A DNA stretch of 64,000 nt from Haematobia irritans. Its lineage: Eukaryota > Arthropoda > Insecta > Diptera > Muscidae. The position numbers and the translations under genes were made by a program. The number at the start of each line of letters is the position of its first letter. Positions within the stretch are counted from its first letter, which is position 1. The stretch lies in the NCBI RefSeq assembly GCF_050003625.1, contig NC_134398.1:100171479-100235478 (forward strand), written 5' to 3'. A model generated the notes under the pieces. It was given only the letters and a program-made list of their open reading frames with translations, did no database searches and was not told the DNA's origin. Of this stretch, positions 44,834-55,122 are shown piece after piece.

Positions 44834-45176
44834 CATAGACCAAGATAATGTATAGACGTCTTATGTCAATTCACAGCGTCGTGGTTTGTCTGCACACCGT
44901 AGATGGCACTTTTTCGTCTGCAAATGATTTTTGAATTTGGCTTTGTTTCTTTCCTTTGTTCTTTTGAAGAAATACCAAATATTGTAAAATCATAGAAAAT
45001 TCTGTACATCCACACCTTTTTAGAAATGCAAATTGGCTGAGTTGTACGGTAATTCTCGTTTTTCAAAAAGAAATTGAGTCACTTGACTTTGCAATTGAGT
45101 GCGATGACTGCGCACTGCAAATAAACAAAATCTTTGTGAATTGTCATAAGACGTCTATACATTTTCTTGGTCTATG
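44834..45176. mobile_element. 343-bp MITE with ~45-bp terminal inverted repeats
   Basis: The left end CATAGACCAAGATAATGTAT continues AGACGTCTTATGTCAATTC. The right end is its inverse with few mismatches (45132-45176). The interior is non-coding (the frame 44866-45066 is spurious). No clear target duplication; superfamily unknown. I saw no second copy in the window. Confidence 0.8.
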
Positions 45177-45757
45177 GCATTCGTTTTAAAGCTTATGTTA
45201 CCTTTTATGAATATGGGGGTAAGTATATACAAAATATAATAATAGTAATATACGTAAATTTTAAATAATGGACGGCGTGCACGTTTAAAAACGATCCGTT
45301 CATGAAAGTGAATCAACACAAATGTGGTGTCAAACGGAGAACAGGCGATGTCAACCTGAGAACGATAAAATTACACTATGCGTTGTCAAAACAACACACA
45401 GCGTTCATGATCTGAAAACGTAATTGTTACGAATTTATAATCAGGGATGCACGATTTAACTCTTAATTTTGCTATTTCGTGAATGTTTCCCTTTCATTTT
45501 GTTACCGTCGTTCACGATTTTGGAACATTGTTTTTTTCTATTAGTGTATGTCTATAAAAATCATCGGAGTTAAGGACAATTTCTGTTATTTCAGTCCTAT
45601 TAAAACCTATTAAGGTTGAATTCAACTGAAAGATCGGTTCCGATTTGGCCACTGCACGTACTCGTACCTCCCATACAAAGTGACAAAAATTATATGTTAC
45701 ATATAGGGGTGAGATGAAACAAAGTAAAATGTGAACTTACACCTAAATTTTGTACAT
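45177..45757. other. no recognisable feature
   Basis: Contains scattered GTTCATGA and AACGATC words (45290-45500), perhaps another decayed motif-rich element. No coding frame. Confidence 0.35.
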
Positions 45758-46288
45758 TAACTAAAAGTACCTCTTACATATCTAAGGGCGTTTTCGTTTC
45801 GCAAAAAATATGTTGCCTTGGTGTTACACTACTTTTTCCCTCATTGTATTTTTGCCCAAATGATAGTGTCATTCCAAAGTTATTATTAATTCATAACATT
45901 TTGATATATGATATATATATATGATCCAAATTTATGACAGCGTCCATCGAAATCGCCATAAGTCTTTTCCTCGTACCTTGGAAAGATTTACTGTCTCGGA
46001 TTACATTTTATGTTCCTGTTTGTGACTATCCCTTTATGCCAACGTACATCAGTTTTTTTTTCTTCTCAACTTCTTTTTTTTCTGGTTGTAATAGTCAATT
46101 TTTTGATACTCTAAAAAAGTTGAATATATTTTGATCATTTAAACCAGTTGTTTGTATATCCTTAATTATTTTTTTCTGGTCCGTAATTATTTGAACTCTA
46201 ACGTAACTATATAAACTTATTGTATTCATGAATTTACCTTCGAACTGGCTTACTAAAGCTGAATAAATAAATATGGGCACTTCTAGTT

Positions 46289-46597
46289 TTAACCGCTGAA
46301 CCTACTCGCTTTTGCTTTTTTGTACCAACCAGATTGTTCCAAAAATATTAGCAGACTGCTTAAGTTAACATTTTCCACGTTCGCAAGTAATCTAAAGCTG
46401 TATACTCCTAATATTCGCTTACGCCTTACACAAAATGCAGGACATTCACACAAGAGGTGTTTAATCGATTCCTTTTCTTCCGTATCATAACAACTCATCT
46501 CAGCGGTCATTATACTTCGCGCCAATAGTTTTTTGCAAACTCGCTTATTAGGCAGCGACCCGTTATAGCAGACATCAGGAGTGATATCTGGGGTCAA
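46289..46597 (-). pseudogene. LINE polyprotein C-terminus (copy L4)
   Basis: Carries CYDTEEKESIKHLLCECPAF, then VRRKRILGVYSFRLLANVEN and SSLLIFLEQSGW, the same end as copy L3. A one-base change in frame precedes it, and the upstream part continues on the far side of the PIF/Harbinger-like element (48692-48848). Confidence 0.8.
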
Positions 46598-46929
46598 ATC
46601 ACCGCATTCGTCAACGAGTTCTGTTTCGTATAGAGAAACATTTCGATCGCTGTAAGTTTTTGGATCCTCGCATTCGATCGTAATTTGTTTTGTCTACTGC
46701 TTTTTTTACGTTGCAGTAAACATTTGGTAACAAGAAATTGGAAAAATAAGTTTTTGTGATCAAAATATGTTATTTCTGAAAAATTTATATTGTTTTTGTG
46801 TGTTAAAATTTATGTGTAAAAATATATTATGAAACCAAGAGTCAGAGAATGAGTACAAAGTGGCATTAATAAGGAAAAATATTCGTGACCAAAGCAGTCC
46901 CATTACCTGATGCAGAGTAAATGATTCTA

Positions 46930-48156
46930 ACAGGTTGGCTGATAAGTCCCCGGTCTGACACATAGATGGCGTCGCTAGTAGTAAATGCATATTATTTTTA
47001 TATAGTACCAACCTTCAAATGATTCGTGTCAAAATTTGACGTCTGTAAATCAATTAGTTTATGAGATAGAGCGTCTTTTGTGAAGCAACTTTTGTTATTG
47101 TGAAAAAAAAATGGATAAAAAGGAATTTCGTGTATTGATAAAATACTGTTTTCTGAAGGGAAAAAATACGGTGGAAGCAAAAACTTGGGTTGATAATGAG
47201 TTTTCGGACTCTGCCCCAGGGAAATCAACAATAATTGATTGGTATGCAAAATTCAAGCGTGGTGAAATGAGCACGGAGGACGGTGAACACGGTGGACGCC
47301 CGAAAGAGGTGGTTACCGACGAAAACATCAAAAAATCCACAAAATGATTTTGAATGACCGTAAAATGAAGTTGATCGAGTTAACAGAGGCCTTAAAGATA
47401 TCAAAGGAACGTGTTGGTCATATCATTCATCAATATTTGGATATGCGGAAGCTCTGTGCTAAATGGGTGCCGCGCGAGCTCACATTTGACCAAAAACAAC
47501 AACGTGTTGATGATTCTGAACGGTGTTTGCAGCTGTTAACTCGTAATACACCCGAGTTTTTTCGTCGATATGTGACAATGGATGAAACATGGCTCCATCA
47601 CTACACTCCTGAGTCCAATCGACAGTCGGCTGAGTGGACAGCGACCTGTGAACCTCTGTTTTTTGGGATGCGCATTGAATAATTTTTATCGATTATCTTG
47701 AGAAGGGAAAAACCATCAACAGTGACTATTATATGGCGTATTAGAGCGTTTGAAGGTCGAAATCGCGGCAAAACGGCCCCATATGAAGAAGAAAAAAGTG
47801 TTGTTCCATCAAGACAACGCACCGTGCCACAAGTCATTGAGAACGATAGCAAAAATTTATGAATTGGGCTTCGAATTGCTTCCCCACCCACCGTATTCTC
47901 CAGATCTGGCCCCCAGCGACTTTTTCTTGTTCTCAGACCTCAAAAGGATGCTCGTAGGGAAAGAATTTGGCTGCAATGAAGAGGTGATCGCCGAAACTGA
48001 GGCCGAAGGAGTACTACCAAAATGGTATCAAAAATTGGAAGGTCGTTATAATCGTTGTATCGCTCATGAAGGGAACTACGTTGAATAATAAAAACGAATT
48101 TTGACAAAAAAAATGTGTTTTTCTTTGTTAGACCGGCGACTTATCAGCCAACGTGT
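46930..48156 (+). mobile_element. mariner, irritans subfamily (Himar1-like)
   Basis: The 1227-bp element starts ACAGGTTGGCTGATAAGTCC, the classic irritans-type terminal repeat, and ends with the inverse ACTTATCAGCCAACGTGT. TA flanks both sides (46928-46929, 48157-48158). One transposase gene in plus orientation. Length is slightly under the usual 1.25-1.3 kb because of internal deletions. Confidence 0.92.
47111..48088 (+). pseudogene. Himar1-like mariner transposase, frameshifted
   Basis: Starts MDKKEFRVLIKYCFLKGKN. It has the two helix-turn-helix parts (WYAKFKRGEMSTEDG; KISKERVGHIIHQYLDMRKL), first catalytic Asp in TMDETWLHHYTPESNRQS, second in FHQDNAPCHKSLRT and third in YSPDLAPSDFFLFSDLKRM (DD34D spacing). 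It ends RYNRCIAHEGNYVE. Lesions: a one-base loss after NIKKS (about 47335), a deletion of about 20 codons after EWTATCEP (about 47655) with frameshift, and a smaller deletion after AETEA (about 48003). All three catalytic Asp survive but not in one frame. Confidence 0.93.
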
Positions 48157-48197
48157 TATTTTGAAGTAAGTGCTTTTAACTAATTGTGTTTTTAACA

Positions 48198-48660
48198 TCA
48201 TAGATTTAAAAGACGTTTTCGTCTATCAAAAGAAGCTTTTAAATGTGTTTTTTGAAAAATAAATTTTTCTGGGCACATTTCGACGTCCGTACCATCAATT
48301 TTACAGCTTGACGTCAAGTTGAACCTTTTGGACAATGGCATTTTCCAGCATAATGCCGGGAACGACTTCTTGCTTGGGTTAGCACAAAGTATCATGTGCA
48401 AAGTGGTAAAAAACGCCATTATCGAAATACAAAAGAAGTTGTTTCCCATAGTGAAAAAATTTGTGTCACAAGAATCTGAGGGTGCGTGGAATATTATATT
48501 TTTTAGTGTATTTTGCCAAAATAGAATAATACTTACATTTTCACCAACTTCTTGTTTCTTTTTGTTTAATTTTTTCCGCGCAAAAATCATCACATACTTT
48601 GTTTTCGATAACATACTACCTATGGTGTACAACATCGAGTAGAAACAATTCGATGTCGAA
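48198..48660 (-). pseudogene. Harbinger-type transposase fragment, with likely intron
   Basis: Reading minus: MLYTIGSMLSKTKYVMIFA, basic RKKLNKKKQEVGEN, then a 58-bp stretch bounded by GTAAGTATT and CCCTCAG (about 48481-48538) that looks like an intron. Next comes a helix-rich part (MAFFTTLHMILCANPSKKSF) and SCKIDGTDVEMCPEK. The last motif matches the first catalytic block (G-IDGTH/D-V) of PIF/Harbinger nucleases. The remaining catalytic residues are deleted. Assignment rests on one motif plus the TIR/3-bp duplication context. Confidence 0.5.
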
Positions 48661-48929
48661 GTACTCGATTTCGACTGCAGTGATTTGGCCCCTGACGTCT
48701 TGAAAACACTAACATATCTAGTGAACGGTTTAAGTATAGATGGGCCATATTTGCTAAGTGTCGTTGCAACCTTTACAGTCCTTCCATCGGACATTCGCCA
48801 TCATAACAGACTTCTCACCCAGTATGAGCTTGCATGTAGCAGATTCTAGTTAGTAAATCTTAAGGTTTCATTTGTGTATAATTTTTAACTAACTAACTAA
48901 AAAAATTATTAAAATTGAAAAAAAAAAAA

Positions 48930-49000
48930 CAACATAATAGTTTCATGAACTAAAATAGAATTAAATTGGCTTTAGTGGTATAGGGTTCACTTTTTTAGTG
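48930..49000 (+). mobile_element. MITE-2 right-end fragment
   Basis: GTTTCATGAACTAAAATAG, TGGCTTTAGTGGTATAGG and GTTCACTTTTTTAGTG followed by TA match the last 70 bp of 28455-28972. Confidence 0.6.
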
Positions 49001-49245
49001 TATGTACTCCATAGATATAGTCATTTGCTCATTGGAAACTTTAGTAACGTCTAGCCTAATCGTTTGACAGTCTTCGCCGTGGGTAGATTTTCATGGGCAA
49101 CCGCTGCCAAATATTCCTCGCAATTTGGCACACCGTTGCTTTGTTTACTCCTAATAGTTGCATAATTTCACACCTGTTTGTTCCTTTTCTGAAACCTTAA
49201 TAATAGCTACATTACTATCAGATGACAGTTTCTAATAGTTAATAA

Positions 49246-49802
49246 CCCAGCAAAAAAAGCGTCGCCAAAATGCAGTGAAATTTTTCTTTTTGGATCCGTA
49301 AGTGGTGCAAAATTGGCGCGGAAGCGAAGAATTTAATATGTCATAGGACGGATATCCACCATTTCAACTGCCGTTGCACTGAATTTGCATCACTTCTTAA
49401 GTTGTGTTCCGAATTCAGTGTTTTGGATTTGAATTAAAACATCTTGTAATATGTTGCTAAATTTTTAATTTATATAATTTTTTATGCATTCTATCGCTTG
49501 TCTGAAACGTTTGACTTCAAAAATTTTCAAAAATACGCAATTTTTCTAGAATGGATATTGCATTTTTTCGACAAGATTTTAATAATTTGTACCATTTTAT
49601 TAATTCCTACTCTGTTTTTAGCCTATTTGAAACAAAAAAGTTTAAATTATCCATGAAAAATATGAAAAAGCGAGTTATAAAAAAATTGAATTAAAAGAAC
49701 TTCCTCTGTAGTTAAATTAAAGAACATCTTTGGGAGGACATTTTTGGAAATGCTTTTAAAGTTGTGCCGTTAGAAGAACTTCCACATTTTTTTTTTGCTG
49801 GG
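49246..49802 (+). mobile_element. MITE-8, complete copy (557 bp)
   Basis: Ends CCCAGCAAAAAAAGCGTCGC and (inverted) CCCAGCAAAAAAAAAATGTG. AATAA precedes it and AAATAA follows, so a short A/T-rich duplication is likely. Non-coding. Superfamily not assigned. Confidence 0.75.
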
Positions 49803-50164
49803 AAATAATGCCATTACTGGTAAATTTCAGCTTAAAACCATACGTTAGCAAAACTATACGTAGGTTGTTTGATTAGGGCAAACTTCTTTATATGCTTGTA
49901 AAATATTATACAAATTATTAAATTGTTTAAAATGCTGGGTACTGTGTATACAAGAATCGTCACTGTATGACTTTTATGTCTTATTTAAATTTCAGTTTTT
50001 ATTGTATATGTAGCGTCTCTAGGTGTATGTTAGAGATTTCATTCTGGATTGAGTATTATAAATCCAGAGATTTCGAAATGTTGAATCCCGGAATTTTTTC
50101 GGGATTCCGAAAAGCCAATTTGGTTTAATTAAATTATATTAAAACACACACATATGTGTATATG

Positions 50165-50186
50165 TTCCATTCGTCGTCAAAGGGTT
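50165..50186 (-). mobile_element. piggyBac-like terminal repeat, isolated
   Basis: CCATTCGTCGTCAAAGGG followed by TTAA is the terminus of the element at 53223-54769. The matching other end was not found nearby. Confidence 0.55.
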
Positions 50187-50788
50187 AAGTAACTTCTTAA
50201 AAATGTCAAGGCTTCCAAAGTTTCATCAGATAAACGCTATATTATTTTATTGCCGATACAGGAAGTCGAGACTGGTATAACGGTCGTATGCACTGAATGA
50301 AAAATATATTAATATAAAATCCAGATATTTAACAAAAATCCCGGGATTCAAAATAACAGATACCGAATGTCATCCCTAGTGTATATTATGTACATCGCTA
50401 TCTCAGTGCCGACCATTTTTCTGAAGAATTCTATGTTAAACATAAACACATTTAATACAAAATCATCTATAACACTTGTTTTTGTATAACCTACGTGTGT
50501 GTGTGTGTTTTTTTTCAGAAAGAATACCTTCCACTAACCCAGACGGCGGTTAGTGGAAGAAATATAATACACCGTAGCACATTGACAATTTGAAATATTT
50601 TATTTTATTATTATTCTAATGACCTCGTGGGTGAAATATATGTGACTTTTATATGTCTTCCCGAAAATTGTAAAATATTTGAAATTGCTACTTGATTACG
50701 GAAGTTTACAATGATACGAAATTTAATGGAATATAGTTTCATTAATTTGCTACTATGCTCTAGAGTGGCACATAATATTGAATTCTCC
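50187..50788. other. unassigned; contains a 12-bp hairpin at 50528-50559
   Basis: No coding frame of note. CTTCCACTAACC (50528-50539) and GGTTAGTGGAAG (50548-50559) form a perfect stem with an 8-nt loop; a short GT run precedes it. Confidence 0.5.
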
Positions 50789-50789
50789 A

Positions 50790-51389
50790 CACTGAAAAAA
50801 AGCATGGTCGGTTCCAAAGGTTTTGTTGTTACTTAAACAATTTTGATATTGATTCCGAACCAAAGAAGCGGAGAATACTTCTTTCGTTTTTTCAGCTTTT
50901 TTGTCTTCATATGCCATCAAAGTCCTTTAAAAATGAGTTAACGACAACTTTATTTTCCAAATTCAGACTCGACTTCCAGTAGAATTTATGCTATGTTTCA
51001 AGTAAAAAACGTCTTTAAAATAAAGTGTTGAAAAACATGTCCTATATTTGAACGATTTTTTGCTTTGTAGTCAAGATGCAAAAAGACAACAAATTTAAAG
51101 ACAATTTCATTAATTTTAAAGAATTTTTCTGAATTATTAAAGTCAAGTTGGCCTTACCCCAACAAATTTTTCTTTCATGTTATGATACCCATTTTTAAGT
51201 CAAATCACTTAATTATAAGAAAATACGACTTCATTGAAAAGTTTAACAACTTTTGGACAAGCAAAAAACTGTATATTAGAGAAATGCGTCTTCTATGCTA
51301 AGAAAATTAGCATTCGTATTTTAAGGACATGAAATCTTTGGCCTCACGACAATATTTTTTCAATTTGGAACGGGACTTTTTTTGCAGTG
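50790..51389 (+). mobile_element. MITE-1 copy, right end altered
   Basis: Starts CACTGAAAAAAAGCATGGTC and follows MITE-1 to CCTCACGACAATATTTTTTC. About 24 extra bases then precede the terminal GCAGTG (51389). Confidence 0.78.
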
Positions 51390-51635
51390 TACATGTATCT
51401 ATTGCTGTTTTCTGCTATATGGAAGATTTAAATTTCCTTTTGGATTACCACCATTGGACGAAATTTGTAAAAAATGTAAAAAAAAAGTATTATACTAACG
51501 CGATAAAAAAAAACGACGATGTGTTCTTTTACTTTAAACAACATACTTCACATGCATCTTAGAGCTATGGATAGCTCTAGCTCATATATTTCTTGTTCGC
51601 AAGAACCTACACATAATTAATTAAAAAAACAAGTA

Positions 51636-52985
51636 AGGAAAGTCTAAAGTCGGGCGGGGCCGACTATTTTATACCCTGCACCACTTTGTAGATCTAAATT
51701 TTCGATACCATATCACATACGTCAAATGTGTTGGGGATATATAAAGGTTTGTCCCAAATACATACATTTAAATATCACTCGATCTGGACAGAATTTGATA
51801 GACTTCTACAAAATCTATAGACTAATGCACTAGGGTGGAAAACAATGTTAGTAAAAAAGTATGGAAACATTTAAATCTGAAGCAATTTTAAGGAAACTTC
51901 GCAAAAGTTTATTTACGATTTATCGCTCGATATATATGTATTAGAAGTTTAGGAAAATTAGAGTCATTTTTACAACTTTTCGACTAAGCAGTGGCGATTT
52001 AACAAGGAAAATGTTGGTATTTTGACCATTTTTGTCGAAATCAGAAAAACATATATATGGGAGCTATATCTAAATCTGAATCGATTTCAATCAAATTTGG
52101 CACACATGACTATATTACTAATTGTACTCCTAGTGCAAAATTTCAAGCTAATCGGGATAAAACTCTGGCTTCCGGGTCCATATAAGTGCATATCGAGCGA
52201 AAGATATATATGGGAGCTATATCTAAATCTGAATCGATTTCAACCAAATTTGGCACGCATAGCTACAATGCTAAATCTACTCCCTGTGCAAAATTTCAAC
52301 CAAATTGGGCCAAAACTCTGGCTTTTAGGACCATATTAGTCCATATCGGGCGAAACATATATATGGGAGCTATATCTAAATCTGAACCGATTTTAATCAA
52401 ATTTTGCACTCTTGACTATACTACTAATTGTACTCCTAGTGCAAAATTTCAACCAAATTGGGCCAAAAATCTGGCTTCTGGGGCCATATAAGTCCATATC
52501 GGGCGAAAGATATATATGGGAGCTATATCTAAATCTGAACCGATTTCAATCAAATTGTGCACACTTAACTATACGACTAAGTGTTATTTTTGTACAAAAT
52601 TTCAAGCAAATCGGTATAAAACTCTGACTGCTGGGTCCATATTAGTGCATATCGGGCGAAAGATATATATGGGAGCTATATCTAAATCTGAACCGATTTC
52701 TTCCAAAATCAATAAGTATCTATTCAGACGCAAATTAGGAACATATGCCAGATTTGAAGGCGATTGGATTAAATTGCGACCTAGACTTTGATCACAAAAA
52801 TGTGTTCACAGACAGACGGACGGACGGACGGACAGACGGACATGGTTATATCGACTCAGGGACCCACCCTGAGCATTATTGCCAAAGACACCATGTGTCT
52901 ATCTCGTCTCCTTCTGGGTGTTACAAACATATGCACTAACTTATAATACCCTGTTCCACAGTGTGGCGCAGGGTATAAAAAAAGG
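51636..52985 (+). repeat. GTCGG-hairpin element with five 153-bp tandem units
   Basis: It begins CAAGTAAGGAAAGTCTAAAG, a hairpin AGTCGG...CCGACT (51648-51665), and TTTATACCCTGCACCAC. The landmark ATATATGGGAGCTATATCTA recurs near 52053, 52206, 52358, 52512 and 52665, about every 153 bp. A run of GACGGACGGACGGACAGACG follows at 52815, and the end is GTGTGGCGCAGGGTATAAAA (52980). Because 153 is a multiple of three, open frames run through several units (YMGAISKSE repeated). They are repeat artefacts. Confidence 0.88.
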
Positions 52986-53709
52986 AGTAGTCGCATGAAC
53001 TTCGTGTGTACTAATAAGTTGTTCATAATTTTATAGGCTATATATCTTACCTTGATTGTTTGGTAAATTTTTCAATAGTTCATGAGCTATAGTCGGAAAA
53101 CCCGAAAAATCGGTGAAATATATTCAGCATTTTTGTTTGCTAGTCAAGAGCTACAACTTTTCTGAAGGCTGCAAAAAAAAAAATCACACCATTTTTTGAG
53201 GTATTTATAGCCATCACTTTAACCCTTTGACGACGAATGGGACATATATGTCCCATGAAGTGGCTGTATTTTTTTGTATAATATGTATTCGTTCCTCCTC
53301 TGACTATAACATTTCAAATGAAGTAATTCTGTTACATACTTTTTCCAATACAGTGGCGAACAGCGTTGCCAATTTAGCTATTTTCCCGCTAGCTGTTGAA
53401 GTCATTTAGCGAGGAAAAATGCATATAGCTTTTTTCTGGCTTTTTTATGACCCTTTTAGCGACTTTTGGCTTTTCTATTTTCGACATGTTTTTATTGAAA
53501 TATGGACAAAACGTTTTTAACTAACCCTTGCTGTCAGAATAAGGTTTTACACATATTTTAAAGCTTAATTGAAACGTTGACAACGTATTTTTGCTGCAAA
53601 TACACCTTGTTGTAAAGTGTTTGGTTTGTTTATTGTGTCCTTATTATGTAAACATAATATTCTCAAGTTATTGTGTTAATACTAAGTAAAAAGTTTGACG
53701 TGAATTGCT

Positions 53710-53975
53710 TTGTACGCTAAAAAAAACAATTGTCGTGTGGCAAAAGATTTCATGTCCTTAAGATGCGAACACGAATTTTGCTTAACATAGCATTTGTGCA
53801 TTGCTCTTATATATAGTTTTTCCCTGTCCAAAAGTCGACAAACTTGTCAGTGAAGTCGTTTTGTCTTTATAGTTAAGTGATTCAATTTAAAAATGGGTAT
53901 CTTTACATGAAAGAAAATTTTGTTAGACTAAAGCCATTTCTGAAAAATTCTCCAAAATTAATGAAATTGTCTTTT
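53710..53975 (-). mobile_element. MITE-1, diverged fragment
   Basis: AATTGTCGTGTGGCAAAAGATTTCATG-type start, CAAAAGTCGACAAACTTGTC and ATGGGTATCTTTACATGAAA match the right half of MITE-1 in reverse, with more divergence than other copies. Confidence 0.6.
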
Positions 53976-53997
53976 AAAAAAGCCAAAAAAGGACATA

Positions 53998-54231
53998 CAC
54001 AAAAAAATGTCTGATTCAATCACGAAATTGAATTGTCTTCAATCACAGAAATGATAGTATCAATTGAAGGTCAATTAAAAAATTAATTGATCCAATTAAA
54101 AAATTAATTGATACTATTAATTTTTGTTTCAAATAAAAAAATTGTTGAATCAATTTAATTTTTAATTGAATATTTTTTAAAACTCAATTAAAATTTTAAT
54201 TGGAAAAATTTTCGTGAAAATTTTTTCTGTG
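53998..54231. mobile_element. MITE-7 (CAATTAATTG family)
   Basis: The 234-bp element starts CACAAAAAAATGTCTGATTC and ends AAAATTTTTTCTGTG. TA flanks both sides (53996-53997, 54232-54233) and rejoins GGACATATGTGTCC. The interior is built of AATTAATTGAT, CAATTAAAA and TTGAATTG words. Confidence 0.8.
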
Positions 54232-54773
54232 TATGTGTCCCCTTCGTCCTCAAGAGTAAAAAAGGGTGGAAATTACGTTTCTTTTTTTTAATTAATTTAT
54301 TTCTATGAACAAACAATCATTACGAATTCATAAAAATACATCAATTCACTCAGCAAATAGTAAAATTAATCGAAACAAATGCAAATTACGAATGGTAAGT
54401 TTCAAAAACATTCCTTTGGGAAGTAAAAAAATTGGTTTCCGGCAGACATTAGAAATGGTATTTGGTATATTTTTCTACTTATTTTTGGTTCAAACTACAA
54501 ATCTCTTTTTTAATCTTGCTATTATGGGCAAATAAATTGCTGAGAAAATGACTTTGTTACGACATTGTACGATTAATCAATCAAACCTATTTTTTCTATA
54601 TAGACAAATGAGGACGAATGGGACATATATGTCCCATGAAATTTCTCATAGAAGGAAATATATATTTTACATTTTGGCGATACTTTACTTGGTAAATAGG
54701 TATATTTAGAATATGAATCCGCAAAAAAACTTACTTTTACTGAGCGGTTAATTCTTCGTCGTCAAAGGGTTAA

Positions 54774-55120
54774 AGTGGGGGCGTGGCCCTCCCATTTTTT
54801 CTAAAATCCATTTTTTATAACTACAAATCTACTCTTCTATAGGTACATGTATGTATGTGTATATTAACAAAAAGATGCAAGCATATGGGAGTAAGAGTGC
54901 GAGTTATTTTTACATTGTTGCGAATAGATACCAAAGAAGAAGATAATGAGTGAAACACTGTAAGATTATATCAAAGTATAATAGACTGCATCGTAACACT
55001 ATGTACTCCTCCTAAAGTTATTTGTAACATCTAAAAAAAGTGAATACAAAAATGTAAATATATAATAACTGAATTTAAATAAGTAACAAATTGCTAATAA
55101 AATTAAAAATTTTCTAATTA
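54774..55120. other. no recognisable feature
   Basis: No gene or repeat recognised. Confidence 0.4.
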
Positions 55121-55122
55121 TA

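Larger units (their letters stand above)
46591..48691 (-). mobile_element. PIF/Harbinger-like element with a mariner inside
   Basis: Ends GGGTCAAATCACCGCATTCG and (inverted) GGGCCAAATCACTGCAGTCG, flanked by CTG (46588-46590, 48692-48694). The uninterrupted L3 sequence (GTGCTATCTGACGCC) is the empty site. A 3-bp duplication and GG-starting TIRs fit PIF/Harbinger. Without the mariner it is about 870 bp, so heavily deleted, but retains a transposase fragment on the minus strand. Confidence 0.75.
45759..48848 (-). mobile_element. RNase H-LINE copy L4, interrupted by two insertions
   Basis: Pieces in order: 3' UTR words ATTAACTAAAAGTACCTC (45760-45782), unrelated insert to about 46268, then GGGCACTTCTAGTTTTAACC and the pol C-terminus (46275-46590), a PIF/Harbinger-like element (46591-48691), then more pol (48692-48848: GACGTCTTGAAAACACTAAC to GAGCTTGCATGTAGC). 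The CCTAA tail is missing. Target site of the inner element is reconstructed below. Confidence 0.75.
53223..54769. mobile_element. piggyBac-like non-autonomous element
   Basis: Ends CCCTTTGACGACGAA and its inverse, flanked by TTAA on both sides (53219-53222, 54770-54773). Such TTAA duplications with CCC-starting TIRs are diagnostic of piggyBac. The 20-bp palindrome ATGGGACATATATGTCCCAT lies 14 bp inside the left end (53237-53256) and again at 54618-54637. There is no transposase. A diverged MITE-1 fragment (53710-53975) and a MITE-7 (53998-54231) lie inside. The frame 54305-54535 has no recognised domain. Confidence 0.88.

Noticed and set aside
45934..46134. Small membrane protein with Phe-rich stretch
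   Set aside because: T-rich low-complexity sequence inside an insertion in LINE L4; no start context or family match.
52022..52940. Repeat protein gene (overlapping frames reading MGAISKSEPIS)
   Set aside because: Frames run through 153-bp DNA units in more than one reading frame and contain no family signature.
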